From assembly GCF_000512585.2 (NCBI RefSeq), contig NC_089244.1, forward strand, positions 248,001-312,000: DNA of 64,000 nucleotides. Direction: 5' to 3'. Of the stretch, positions 13,040-24,357 are shown in pieces. The notes beneath the pieces were generated by a model. That model saw only the letters and a program-made list of their open reading frames with translations, ran no database searches and had not been told where the DNA came from. Every line of letters starts with the position of its first letter. Position 1 is the first letter of the stretch. The position numbers and the translations under genes are program-made. Source of the stretch: Kwoniella bestiolae CBS 10118 (lineage: Eukaryota; Basidiomycota; Tremellomycetes; Tremellales; Cryptococcaceae).

Positions 13040-13657
13040 TGTGAGGGAGATTCAAAATGGGGTTGATTGGTTGGTTAGCTGGCTGTGGGAGCAGATGGGG
13101 TGGCGATCGATATAACACAGAGAAGAAAGAAAGAAAGATGCTGTGCTGAGCAACTTGACTATGTCTTATAAGTATCTTTGCATACAATTGGTGGTAGGGC
13201 TTCGGAAGAGTATGACTGACTGACCTTTGTGCTTTGTAAGGTTTCATGTCTTGTAAGGATCTCATGGGCTCATGGGCGAAAGGAGCAGATTTGTCATTTG
13301 AACACACCAGCTCAGTTGCAGTCGTCCGGCGGAAGTCACACGTCTTTTAGAGTACTACGGCGACATGTTCGAGTAAAAAAAGAGTGGCATGAATTAGCTG
13401 AGTCCTGTATATCTGGAATATTGACACTCGGAGTCTTGGACTGACCTATTTGTTCTGCCCTCGCTCGGTGGAGGCATGAGCGCTTCGATTGATTATCGCA
13501 AGGCCCAAAGCATAGCACAGCACATGCATTTACCACGAATATCTATCACACCCCATTTCATCATGCTTAACCCAGCCAAAGGACGCTTCTAAAGTTGGAC
13601 CGCATCATGTCGTCAACTGGACCCTGAAAGACGTATGACATTGACACGGTCGTATAC
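13040..13657. other. Intergenic, no supported gene
   Basis: Contains the upstream region of the small orphan and the 3' flank of the next minus-strand gene. The short plus-strand frames here lack coding character. Confidence 0.4.
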
Positions 13658-14744
13658 TCATTGAGCTTCTTTCGCCTTTTTTATGACCTCGAACAGCTCA
13701 AGGTTTTGTTCGGCCACTGAATCCGAACCAAGAGATGGATGTGCAGAACATGACATCTGAATTAGGCGGGCGATCTCTCGGGTCTTTTCTACGACAGCAT
13801 TATAACTATCCTGCCATCTATCTTGATGTGCCTTCAGGGTCATGGTGTCCGAAGCGGCATTGGAGCTGGTCACGAACCTTTCGCCATTGGTGATTGCCTT
13901 TCCGAGGAGCTCTTCTCCCATACGTCTATACTTATTGAGAATGTTGGCAACCTTCGGGTACCAATCCCTTCGAACAGCTTCCATGCTTTCGGTCAATGAC
14001 TGTTTCGTGTGGTGCACTTCCTCGTATACACGCAGGTCAGATAGGGTTTGATCAGACATTCGGCGATCAGATCCGATAAATGCCGCTAACTTTGCTTGAG
14101 ACTCTTCGGACCTTTCTCTGAGTGCATCACGGACTAGTTTTATTTCAGGATCGGTCGACTCTGCGTCTTCGCCGCCGATGTCAGGGGTACACAGATCGAG
14201 AACTTGGATGGCGCGTTTGAAAGCAACTTCGCCCTTGGACACCTCGTTACTTGAGTCTGCGAAAGTTGCCATTTGCGCGATATCAAGCTGTTGGGGTGGT
14301 TCTGTGTCCAGCTTGAGTGTGGCAGCTTTCATGCTGAGGATGTTGTGGAGCACTGTCACCGCCGCCTTCGCGATCCACAACTGTGAATCTTTCGCGAAGA
14401 GCTTTCTCGCATCGTCTCTTGCGGTGTCTAAAGACTTGAGATCGGAGTCGATCCTGTCTTTCAGACCTTCCGGTTCTCCTAAAGTCGAGCACGCCTGCCT
14501 CGCCTTGGATAGGGAAGAATCACAGATGTTGGAGAGCACAATACTGTATAACCGTCCAGGCTGTAGTCTGAGGCTCGCTTAAAGCTATGCCCCGGGATGT
14601 GTTCACGAGGTCTTTGTTGCGCTCTGGCCATGCACTCAGGTATGAGATATTGTCCTCCAGCTCTTCAATGCTGCTCACGAAGGCGTTCGATGCATCCAAC
14701 TTCCACGGATGCAGTGGAGATGGCGTTGTCGACGAAGTTTCCAT
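13658..14744 (-). CDS. Unknown helical protein, W-rich family member A1
   Basis: ATG at 14744 opens METSSTTPSPLHPWKLDAS. The frame is kept by a predicted 46-bp intron (14561-14606, GTGAAC...CTACAG), giving about 346 residues. The product is soluble and predicted mostly helical, rich in Ala/Glu/Lys/Arg, with no signal peptide or membrane helix. The C-terminal part has the pattern of its neighbours: VRRDWYPKVANILNKYRRM, then a Ser/Ala-rich loop (VTSSNAASD), then AHQDRWQDSYNAVVEK. Compared with the gene at 16646-17654 it shares M-x-A/E-V-R, the FV-x-x-S-S loop and the following Trp. I recognise no known domain. The first-exon junction is the weak point. A role cannot be inferred. Confidence 0.6.
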
Positions 14745-14783
14745 CTCAGCCTGCTTAAAATAAGGTCAATCGTGTACCTGTGA

Positions 14784-14825
14784 GCGAGCTTGACCTGCGT
14801 GTGCGAGCTTGACCTGCGTGTGCGA
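14784..14825. repeat. 19-bp tandem repeat, 2.2 copies
   Basis: The 19-bp unit GCGAGCTTGACCTGCGTGT occurs at 14784-14802 and exactly again at 14803-14821, followed by GCGA. It lies 40-80 bp upstream of the start codon of member A1, so probably in its promoter or 5' UTR. Confidence 0.85.
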
Positions 14826-16645
14826 AGGTGGCGAGTCAGCTCTAGGCACGTTCATTCCTAAGACTCAGCATCAAAGTCCTGAAGCACCTACAAAGGGCAG
14901 TGGAAGGCAGTTACAGTACCTATGTATGTTAACTTATGACTGGTGGGAAATTCAGTGGTACTGTAGCCGAGGGGGTGGCGAAGTCAAATCACCGCGAATT
15001 GATGTTATTGCTGTCAGTTCTTATGGATGAGAAGAGGGGTAATCCCACCATGTCTATCCTCTGATGATAGAAGCCAACCATTGAACAGCTTAGCGAATGA
15101 TATACAGTATGACCATGAACCCCTGACTTTTGGGGGCATGATTCTCTTCTCCTTTCTTGATGTTCTCCTCGATGCATCGATAGTCGACGTCATAGAATAT
15201 GACCCATTCAAGCGTTTGATGTATACACGACCCTAGAGTTGGCACATCACACAGTCCTGCTTGTTGGAAGCCACTTCAAAAGAAAAGGAAAGCAAAGTTA
15301 TCTGGTTTTCGCCAGCAACCACTTGTCTAACTAGTCATTTCCCAAAGAGCGATGCCTGTGGGCGATGTCGCGTTCCAAACCGTCCAGTATGCGATTTGTC
15401 TAGGGCCAGCTATTATTTCCCATTGCAAGTCTGGACTCAAGAAGCTTTGGTTGCGATTGCGTGCTTGCAGACCTTTGTGTATAGAAAGACGCCATGTTGA
15501 AAGAAAGTGAACGCCATCGTCAAATCTGACAACATAGAAATGTTACTATAGAAATGTCGTTGACCTCCTTTCATTGTCGCTTCAGGCAACAGGAGTCGAC
15601 AGTACGAGAAGCTACAGTCAATTCAAGCAGAGCATGAATCCTGAAAATACAAAACCCTAGGTATCTGAATCTGGACACGCACAACCTTCTCGCTCTCTCA
15701 CCCCTTCCCTTTTCGGATCTCTGTATGATACTGTAATGTCCTCCATCGCCGGCTGCCCTTGATTCGTACAGTCTGAAGAGATCATCTCATCATCAGTAAT
15801 ACAAAACGAGGTCAAGATACTCTCCGGGTGTATGAATGTACTGTGTTACTTCAAGGGGATGCCTGTGGAACTGGAAAAATGAAATGTGGAAAGCTCCAGA
15901 TTTGGCGGAATGCCATGGACAAGCCAAGACGGCAGGACTTTCAGCTGCTGTGCTTCGCGATAGCGCTAGAAGTTCGACTCCGAAATCTGAGCCAGCAACA
16001 GATAAAGCCGCACCTCTTTCCATGTTAGCCGGAACTATGTGCCATGGTGGTCCATCCCTTCTCTCACCAACAAGCCCGAGCAGATTTTGTTCGCTTAACG
16101 TTTAATGTCCATTCATAGTCGAACTCATGCTTCTTCTCCATAAGGCAATGGAAGCCATTTCTGCACGCTATGCATTCCTGGAGTGACCCTTCTGAACATG
16201 TTGCTTTACGTGGAGTGAAATGACCGCTATTCACTGCACAATGGATGATACATTTAGCGCACAAATTCTGTCACAGATATACGAAAATAGGAAGGGCAGT
16301 TTACAGCCGCGCTCAAAGGAAATTGCAAGCATTGCTCAGCAGAAACCAGCTGCCTTCAGCGCTTTCCGTCTGCCATATATGACACCGGGTGCACGGCGAG
16401 TAGCACTGCCAAGAAGCTGTGACGGAAAGCTAGTGAAAGTTGCCACTTCTTAAGGCTGGATATCAAGCAAACGTATCACAGTGAGTAATCGAAAGGGCAA
16501 GTCCGGTGAAGCTAGACTTGATGTTAACTCATTGATTAGCTATAACTGATTCTCATTACTACACATTACTTCTCTATGCCTCACTGCCAGTTACTCCACA
16601 GATGTCTCGTTGCCATTTCGCCCAAAGCACTCGGAAGCTCTTGCG
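14826..16645. other. 1.8-kb stretch without a supported gene
   Basis: Several frames of 60-90 codons occur on both strands, but none has a conserved domain, splice-compatible extension or consistent codon use. I see no transposon termini or long repeats by eye. It may hold decayed gene remnants or non-coding transcripts. Confidence 0.35.
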
Positions 16646-17654
16646 CTAATCCTGCTCACCAACGCTTGAGGGATCAGCTCTCTTTGGTCCATCAACGTCA
16701 TCAGCAAGTTTATCGAAACGTTTCCAATCTTCCCATTTGACGCGGATGGTTTCTGCTTGATACCCATGATCTGCTGCGTTGCTCAATACGAACAGGAGCT
16801 CCTCATTGGCCTTGATACTATTCCGGCTCTCAATCCACTCATTTCGTTCAGATTTCGCTGTGACACTCCCTGAAGCAGGACGCGAAGATGACTTGTTCAC
16901 GAAGTTCTGCGTCTTAGTCACTGCGTCCGTTAGAAGCGGTATGGCGAAGTCAAAACTTTCGTGTCTGGCCTCCGCGGAGAGAAAATGCCATTCGGTACAT
17001 GCTTGTCTCACCTCAGCCATCCGATCTTGCCAAAGCGCATCGTCCGCTTGAATTCTCCTCTCCTTTTCCGAAGAACAACGCGTGTAAAGGCGTTCGGCCT
17101 TTTTGAAGCACCAACTGTTGAAGTCGCCCAGGATCAGAATTCTGCGTCTATCTTTTGACAATTCGTCAGGTGTACTTAGTGTGCTCAACGTGCTCATGCA
17201 GTTCGTGGCATTCTTGATATTCTCGAAATTCCTATTTATCATCGATGGGATGCAATTTCTCAAAGATAGCCAGGATTGTTTTGATCGTTCACGAGCGTCA
17301 TTCAGCGCTTTGTTGAGGTTTGTCCAGTCCCCACTTTCGCTCCTCTCTTTCTTCGTGGCGGGCACATCATATGCCTCAGAAGTGAGTGCATCTAAACAGT
17401 GGTCATAAACCTTAAACATATTTTCGCTGTCCAACACCTGAATCATTCGAAGCCTTTCTTTAATTTGATCTGGTAAGTTCCACTTCAATGACTCGATACT
17501 AACCCCTGTACTGACTCAACTGTCCGGCGTAATCCCGTACCGCTTGGGTCGTTTTGATCCAGGGTGAGGCTTCGCTTTCTGACTGTTGTTCAGGACTGAG
17601 TGTGGCCTATTCTAGCTCTTCTGAATGATGGGTGGTCTGATTGAGTCTTGGCAT
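16646..17654 (-). CDS. Unknown helical protein, W-rich family member A2, 5' end unclear
   Basis: The main exon is 16646-17457. A 46-bp intron (17458-17503, GTTAGT...TTAAAG) joins it to an upstream exon giving SPWIKTTQAVRDYAGQLSQY then RERLRM. This aligns without gaps to member A3 (SAWRQTTDSARHCGNQLNHC) with 12 of 34 identities, which supports the intron. The C-terminus has VKWEDWKRFDKLADDV, matching GWEEW and KWQEW in the cluster near 42 kb. The 5' end is a problem. The in-frame ATG at 17654 (MPRLNQTTHHSEELE) is followed by TAG at 17607-17609 before the conserved part. Treating that TAG as a splice acceptor (donor 17740) leaves no in-frame ATG. It may be a nonsense allele or a missed exon. 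About 320 codons in all; function unknown. Confidence 0.55.
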
Positions 17655-17808
17655 GCTGTGATAAGGACATGAAGAAAATTTGAGCAACGAGATTGCAGTA
17701 AAGCGGCTGGCTGTTCTGATGTTTATGACATGAGACTCACCTGAAAGATCGTATTGGTGAAATGAGAGTTGGTGTCACAATCAGAAATTACATGCAAATG
17801 AGATTTAT

Positions 17809-17817
17809 CTTTTTATA
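17809..17817 (-). promoter_or_regulatory. TATA-box candidate for member A2
   Basis: TATAAAAAG on the minus strand, about 155 bp upstream of the ATG at 17654 and about 70 bp upstream of a GTGAGT donor at 17740 that may mark a 5'-UTR exon. Confidence 0.35.
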
Positions 17818-17825
17818 GATGAAAT

Positions 17826-19233
17826 ATCGAGTAGCAAACTGACGGCTCAAGCATGGGTGAGCTTATCGAAGGCATTGGGGAAGAATTCTAGACTTCTCCG
17901 CCATTGCCGGCCAGTCCAGACCACACAGGAAATGTCATCCTTTTTGATCAAGTATGACATGATCTCTCGAACACATTACTCCTCACTGCTTTACAGAGAC
18001 TTCTCAAGAAAACCTTTGTTCTTCACCCCCGTTGGACAAAACGCAAAGACACGCGTAACACTTGAGTATGTTGTAGCCGAGTGAGAAGAGCCATTAGGCA
18101 GTGCAGGGAGGTGAGGCCGCTCAGTCGAACGACAAAGGATAGGAATCGGGCAGGCTGGTCTTTCAGCAATATCAAACGTGATTCATCGCTGGGGTTCAGC
18201 TCGTTACGCCACATCACTCTATCAGCGGGTGGTCAAACGATAGGGTATAAAGCAGTTGAATGTGGTCTGCATGGGATGAGTTTATACTGAGCGGATCTTT
18301 TGCTATATGACCAGCACGATCCTTTTTGAAGAGATCTAGCTGCATAAAGCATGGATCATCATGTAAAGCACTGATGTCGTGGCGTTTGAGACTTTCCTAA
18401 GTGAATTATTCTTTCCTGACCCCTGGTGCTGTAGAGTCTCGTCTTAGCTCGCTTGAAGCCGTTGTTTGGACCTCAGAGGTGTCGGTTGAGGGGGTGAAAA
18501 AGCGGAACAGCTAATGATTGACCCAATTCGATGTATGACTAATACCCAGCTGAGCCGAAGAATGCAGGTCTTGCTCAATGTCCGACGCCTAACTTACCAA
18601 TGTTCATGCTCCCATTCCCTTAAATCACAAATGAATATGGGGCACTTCCTGGATAAACCTGAGCTCTTCCATAAATGATGAAAATGTATCTATTACCACA
18701 GTCCTCCGTCCTATGCTACCCAAATCAACGTTACCCTACGGCGAAACGTGCATCTTTCAGCATCTCTAGCTTCCAGCTGATTGGCGGTCGCCCTGCAGGT
18801 CTTCAAAAAATGCCCGTGCTGGGGTGAGACGAGTGCTCAGTGCTTTATGCCTCTCATGCGACACGGTACAATTCTTGTCTTTTGTGCTGATAATAGACTG
18901 CCAGTCCACTACACTCCGTATACTCTTCTAGGAGGAGCAAGCTTGACTTATTGTCCGATATCTCTCTGCTGTTGTTCAGCCATTCTTGTCGACATTTTGC
19001 AGTACTCTCACACGCGCGTTGGTGTATGTTTTGTGCTGGGTGTTTCTGTCCACGAAAGATTGAGCCTTATCTTGGGCGTTTGAGAGGAGGTCTACCGCCC
19101 ATTGACAGTGTGAATCTCTAGAAAACTGAATATGTGTATATAATGCATGTATAGCGAAGCGATTGGACGTGAGATACAGTATGAAAGTGTGATAGCCCCT
19201 AGACCAACCATGTGGATCCGAGCATCTCAAGTC
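17826..19233. other. 1.4-kb intergenic stretch, no supported gene
   Basis: Short frames only (100 codons or fewer), mostly lacking start context or domain content. It includes the 3' flank of member A3. Confidence 0.35.
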
Positions 19234-19974
19234 CTATTCGATTCTGCCAATATGGGCTTTGTTGAAAGCTTCTTGCCATGCCCGAGATGCCTCGTCGATT
19301 CTCCGGAGATTATGTTGGAAAGCCTCCCTGCGAGGAGTGAGACCTGTTTCATCAGACCTCTCTAGTGTTTGCAGGCCTAGGCGAGATACATTCATTGCCT
19401 TCTGAATCATGGATCGGTCGCGCTCGCTTGCAATCAAAAGCTCCATCAGCGAATCTGATGGTTCTCCACCCGGGAAACGAGCCTCCATGACTTTTCGGGA
19501 GTTCTCCCAAGTCTCGATGCTTTGGTCGATCGTCCTTTGAGATGCATCTACCCACGATAGGGCGTTTTGAACCAACAATTTGCGAAGTTTCATCCGATTC
19601 GGTGCTGCTCCATTGTCAATCTGTTCGGGGGACTCGGAAATGCGTTGAAGCTGCTGCGCCTTGCTCAATTGGCTCCAGGATAAACCAGCTTCTTGGAGAC
19701 TTCCTTCATAAGACCTCAAGTACTCTTGAATGGATAAAATGGTTTTCATTTGCTCTTCTGACAAAGATTCAGAGTCGTCTACCCTCAACGACTCCACTCG
19801 TGAAAAACAATGGTTCAATTGGTTTCCGCAGTGCCTAGCAGAATCAGTCGTCTGTCTCCAAGCAGACGTTGCCGACTCGGCGTTTCTGGACGCAGCTGCC
19901 TCAACCGGCGTGTGATTGGGACCATTCATCCGTGATCCTTCTTGAACAGTGGGAAGGAGTGGCCGCGTGTTCAT
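19234..19974 (-). CDS. Unknown helical protein, W-rich family member A3
   Basis: A single-exon frame of 246 codons starting at a true ATG (MNTRPLLPTVQEGSRM). The product is soluble and helix-rich. After a variable 40-residue leader comes SAWRQTTDSARHCGNQL, which aligns without gaps to member A2. The C-terminal region has NALSWVDASQRTIDQSIETW and ends near RIDEASRAWQEAFNKAHIG, a weaker version of the W-[QE]-[ED] signature. It lies on the same strand as A1 and A2, suggesting an old tandem array. It has no recognised domain. Alternatively it is an orphan resembling the others by composition, but the N-terminal match argues against that. Confidence 0.6.
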   Translation of the reverse strand: MNTRPLLPTVQEGSRMNGPNHTPVEAAASRNAESATSAWRQTTDSARHCGNQLNHCFSRVESLRVDDSESLSEEQMKTILSIQEYLRSYEGSLQEAGLSWSQLSKAQQLQRISESPEQIDNGAAPNRMKLRKLLVQNALSWVDASQRTIDQSIETWENSRKVMEARFPGGEPSDSLMELLIASERDRSMIQKAMNVSRLGLQTLERSDETGLTPRREAFQHNLRRIDEASRAWQEAFNKAHIGRIE

Positions 19975-21045
19975 GTTGAGCTAAATAACGGTTTATGATA
20001 ATGCCTTGATGGATCAGCGAGAGCGATGAGCAATGCGGGTCAACAATGGTAAGACGGGCTGGTCAAGAGTGTAACAATCGGATGCGTTGTCACAGATTCT
20101 AGTGATGAGGCCGTCTGCTTTAATGCCTGTTTTATAGTGGAGAGCCGGGCGCCGCATTGACTCCCGAGTGTTGTCAGTCGACTCGAGATGAAGTGAGTCC
20201 AGACATTGAGGACTCTTATGAGCAAAGGATGGCAATCCTCACCATCGACACAATGACAATGGATGGTAAATGGTGAGTCCAGACTTTCTCCCAAGGAATC
20301 GAAGTCTTCGTCATCCCTTGTAGGTTTGGGCACTGCGGCCTTCCGGTGTGTACGAGGACATATACCCTTCTGTGAACAAAAGCTGAGATGACGTCGAGGT
20401 CTACGTATACTACTTGGAAGCTTAGATTGGGTGATCATACCTCTAATGCGAAAGACGTTTTGAAGCAGCACAAAAGTGGCTAAAATACAAAGGACAAGAA
20501 GGGATATTGGTAGATAGGCAGTCTCGCTGGAAGAAGGTATGATGAGGAAGCAGCGCAAAGACAAACCATACACGGGACTTCATATAGTTTGCCCATCATC
20601 GCATCATATTGCAGTATGATTCTGCATTTCGTCTCGGTCAGTGCTCATATCCTTGCATTCAATCTGGTTTGGCTCAGACGTGGTGCAGGGGATCAGGTCA
20701 GCCCCAACCTGACCAACCTGAGGCAGGAGGAAAGCCAGACCCAGACCGACGGTCATCTCTTAGAGACTCGCTCGAGAAAGTGGAGGTGTCGGGCACCGAA
20801 CCCAGAGGTGGAGGGTGTCCACAATGATCTCAGTGGAAGGGTGATTGTAGTCATTGTAATCCTTAGTCGGCGATCCGTACCTTGCGATTGATGTATTCCC
20901 ATAGGTATATAAAGATTGAGTGAGAAGACGAGATGGATGTATTCCTCTCACGCATGACATATCAACATACACGCCCACCCCAATCACATAAATACACATT
21001 TGGCGCTTCGAGGATCGTTCGTCGTACACAGCTCCATCATACATC
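19975..21045. other. Intergenic region with one weak minus-strand frame
   Basis: A 177-codon minus-strand frame (20040-20573) contains one strong hydrophobic stretch (ISLLVLCILATFVLL) but has no ATG before residue about 45 and an in-frame stop just upstream, so I do not call it a gene. The right end holds the pyridoxal reductase promoter. Confidence 0.35.
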
Positions 21046-22501
21046 ATGTCAGAGACTATGCTCTTCGCTGGGAAACCCACGATCCGAATGGGTCTGGGAT
21101 TGATGGGCTTGACGTTGAATCCTGAGGAATATGTGGGAGACGATGTGGCATTTGAAGTTATCAAGTGAGTCCTGTTCCTCTCTACTTTGATCGCAGGGTC
21201 CTTACCCCCTCTGGGGGATGATCCGAGAAAGGAGGGAACGATGTATGTATTTGCTAACCTGATTGATGCGAGCTAGAACCTCACTCGACGGAGGAGCGAC
21301 CCACCTAAACTCAGCAATGTTCTATGGTCCACCCGACGACGGAACAGCCAATCTCAAGCTGCTCGGGCGGTTCTTCAAAAAGTACCCTCAGTACAGGGAT
21401 AAAGCTGTACTAGGGGTCAAAGGTGGGAACGCGGGTTCCCTTCTGGAATACTCAGGAGAGTGAGTGATGTTGTACCTAAGAAGGAATGTCTGAATCGGGC
21501 TTACTTCGGGATGTTACCAGTATCGACCATCTGCGAAATCAACTCATTACTGCTAAGAGTTTGTTGGGCGGGAAGAAGATTGATATATTTGGTTGTGCCA
21601 GAGTACCGGGGGATAGGTTAGTTCGCCTCCATTCAACCAACATCCTTCAGCTCGAGGGTCTTCATATAATACCCACGTCAATTGATGTGCAGGTATACTG
21701 TAGTCCGCTACTCAGGGATAATTACAAGCTGACCTGCTTCCTCTTCGATGGTCACAGACCCTTCGAAGAGACCATCCACAACCTCGTCCAACTCCACTCA
21801 GAAGGCTTCTTCAAACACATCGGCCTATCGGAAACCTCCGCCTCGTCCATGCGTCTCGCCCATTCCATAGCCCCCAACCTAGTAATCTCCAACGAAATTG
21901 AAGTATCCCTTCAAACCCTTCTTGATCCCAATATCGTACAGAACATCAAGACCGCCGAGGAGCTAGGTATAACCATCATTGGATATTCGCCATTTGGACA
22001 CGGTCTTCTGTCCGGTCAGACAAGCGTGGGGGAAGGGGATTGGAGAAGTCATTTACCTAGATTTCAACAGGAGAATCTGGAGAGTAATTTGAGATTGGTC
22101 AATGAGCTGAGGGATTTGGCGAAGAGGTATGGGAGGGGGTTATCGGATTTGATTCTTGGGGTTTTGAATGGTTATAGTCCTGTGGTGAGTAATGTCTTAT
22201 CACCTTTGTCATCGTCATTTGAACAATTGTGAGGAGAGCAGAACGCTGATAGTTTTTCGGGTTGAAGATACTTCCTCTGCCGGGAACTAGGAACCCTAAA
22301 AGAGTGATTGAGAATAACGCTGCAGCCAGTGTCAAGCTCACCGAAGAAGAGATGAAAGAGATTTTCAAGATCTTGGATAGAAATCCCGTGGTAGGTACGA
22401 GATACAACGCAGCGTTGATGGAGTCTTTGGTGAGATTTTCGCTTAATATTATAAGTTAATGAAAGTCGGCTAAGCTGACTCCATCTGAGCAGATGAAGTA
22501 G
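21046..22501 (+). CDS. plr1: Pyridoxal reductase-like aldo-keto reductase
   Basis: NADPH-dependent aldo-keto reductase that most resembles fission-yeast pyridoxal reductase, which converts pyridoxal to pyridoxine in vitamin B6 salvage. Exons are 21046-21164, 21277-21459, 21521-21617, 21758-22184, 22268-22429 and 22493-22501; the last exon is only MK plus stop. Visible features are MGLGLMGLT, NSAMFYG with the catalytic-type Tyr, VLGVKGG, KKIDIFGCARV, HIGLSE, IIGYSPFGHGLLSG, and the NADPH-binding LPLPGTRNPKRVIENNAAA. All six exons join in frame and the order matches the family barrel. Other substrates of the AKR8 group are possible. Confidence 0.88.
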
Positions 22502-22674
22502 GTCAAATGATACCTGCACGAGCAAAGTCTCGCTGCACCGAGGAATAACTTGAGGAAATATTGGTTGTATATAAGCTTGGACAGTTGATGTGGGGGAATT
22601 TGTATATTGAAATGGAATCATGCATCGCTGATATTCGTATAATTCGTGATTTTCCATTTGTGCATTTAAAGACA

Positions 22675-23790
22675 TCATAACACTCTCTTGACCTCGAACC
22701 AGCTTTTCAAGTAATGTACGTTCCAAGCGCACAGACTGAATAGGATGACGGTTTGGACGATGGCCCACCACTTCACTCGGGAGTTGGTCGATTCGCATGC
22801 TGGGGCAAGGAAGTTAGTTGATGAGACTGACCAGACCACGAGGAGAGATTGATCTGAATCTCCTCGATGAGAGAGGAGTACGGGACAAGTTGAACGGCGA
22901 ATATAGAGCGACAAAACCATCTCGGATGTGATGTGTTGTAATCATGATAAAATCTGATGAGGTCTACTCACTGTTACGATGTACCCTCTCCCTAACTACC
23001 AGATAAGCCTGTTCGTCCTTGACCAACTGTAAACCAGAACTCAAGTCTCGTACTTCCTGTTCTACAGGGGCTATTTGTTCTTGGTCGCCCAAGTATAATT
23101 GACCATGTACGTTGAAACTGCGTAGATGTAGAGACAGAAGGTTAGCATCTTGCACCGATCAACATTTGTACTATGAGTATGGGCAAGTTGAGTGATAACA
23201 GGCAACGGATCATGACCAGCATGATGACGCGATCTATTTTTTCCGACGCAAAATGATAGCATATCCAACCGATCATAATGACTCACCTCAACACCTTCCT
23301 AGCATAGCTGCTCATCTCATTACTAAAGCAATAAGTGAACTTGCCATTCCTATCTGCCGACATGGAGAATGATCCCTGGGGTTTCTTGTGGTGCGTGTAG
23401 ATCGTTTTGCCTTGTGGGTCGGTCACCTATTTTACGTTCTTTCAGCTCAGTTCAACGATACCGTCGTGCTTTACATGCCAGCTGGACAGAAAGGGTGGAG
23501 GGAGCTCACATAGAAGTCTATATCTAGATGTCCTCCTCCCGTTGATCCTCCTACTTCGTACGTTATTGTCATCTGTGCGGATATGCATTAGCCTCTCAAA
23601 GAAATACTGTGACCATTTCTTCGGATAATACCCTAGGTACGAAGAGACCACTCACCCTATCTTTCGGCTGGAGACTCTCAAAGTAACATTCTTTCTCTCC
23701 TGGATCTATCTCTATCCTATGAGCGAGGGTGAAGGTGAAAGGAAGGACCAGTAGGAAGAGGTATAAGATATTCGTCAGGCGGGGCATCAT
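22675..23790 (-). CDS. p24 family (emp24/gp25L, GOLD domain) cargo receptor
   Basis: Type I membrane protein of COPI/COPII vesicles that cycles between ER and Golgi. The signal peptide is LTNILYLFLLVLPFTFTLA, followed by HRIEIDPGEKECYFESL with the first GOLD cysteine. The second cysteine is in GKFTYCFSNEMS. Then come the coiled-coil neck (EQEVRDLSSGLQLVKDEQ) and a C-terminal helix (WWAIVQTVILFSLCAWNVHY). The short tail KSWFEVKRVL has Phe for COPII binding and a KKXX-like end (K at -4, R at -3). There are several exons; internal boundaries near 23000-23600 are approximate. MMPRL offers two adjacent starts. The 3' end faces plr1, 173 bp away. The p24 subclass was not assigned. Confidence 0.85.
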
Positions 23791-24357
23791 GTTGAGCAGG
23801 TCTTGCTGCTGGCTGGTGTTGATGAATGGGTTTCCTGTTTCCGGCTTTGCTGCAAGTCGTATACGTTATGCGTTGTGGTGTTGTTGGCTGAGTAGGCGTA
23901 GAGGTGATAGTGAATTACTAACAGCATCATATAAATCTACCATTATAGCTGGGCTTACAACGAACGAATAATGACACCCGTCTTCAACGTGGCACCCGAC
24001 GTGCATTTAGGCATCGGGGAAATCAACTTGATGAGATGATTAGGCGTGCAAAAAGTGGAGCTGAATGGTCGGTGCACGCGTTTTTGACGCTGTTGCATGT
24101 CAGTGAGTGGTAGCAGCAGTTTGCCATCCAATCCAACACCTCATATTGCTTCTCCTTGATTCTATCTGCTATTCATCTCATAAGAATCAACTTCAACACC
24201 TTCCCCGTCATCTAGTGAGTAGGCGTTCTGGTCAAGAAGGCAGCCATCAAGACTCCCGAGATATCAGGGGAAATCTGTTTTATATTGGAGGGAGGAAGAA
24301 ATTTCGACAGCTGACCAACATCTGTGCTCTGCTTAAACAGCTAAATATCAATACATA
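23791..24357. promoter_or_regulatory. Divergent upstream region of p24 gene and RanBP1
   Basis: About 570 bp between two start codons. It contains CTTCAACACCTT-type pyrimidine stretches near 24180-24210. A possible 5'-UTR GTGAGT donor lies at 24214, within ATCTAGTGAGTAGG. Confidence 0.4.

Noticed and set aside
15971..15990. GTTCGACTCC resembling a tRNA T-loop
   Set aside because: No matching acceptor stem, D arm or anticodon arm around it.
14826..19233. Possible transposon remnants in the gene-poor block
   Set aside because: No transposase, reverse transcriptase or terminal repeat motif could be seen by eye.
20040..20573. 177-codon minus-strand frame with one hydrophobic helix
   Set aside because: It opens at a non-ATG codon with an in-frame stop just upstream, has no recognised domain and no exon partner.
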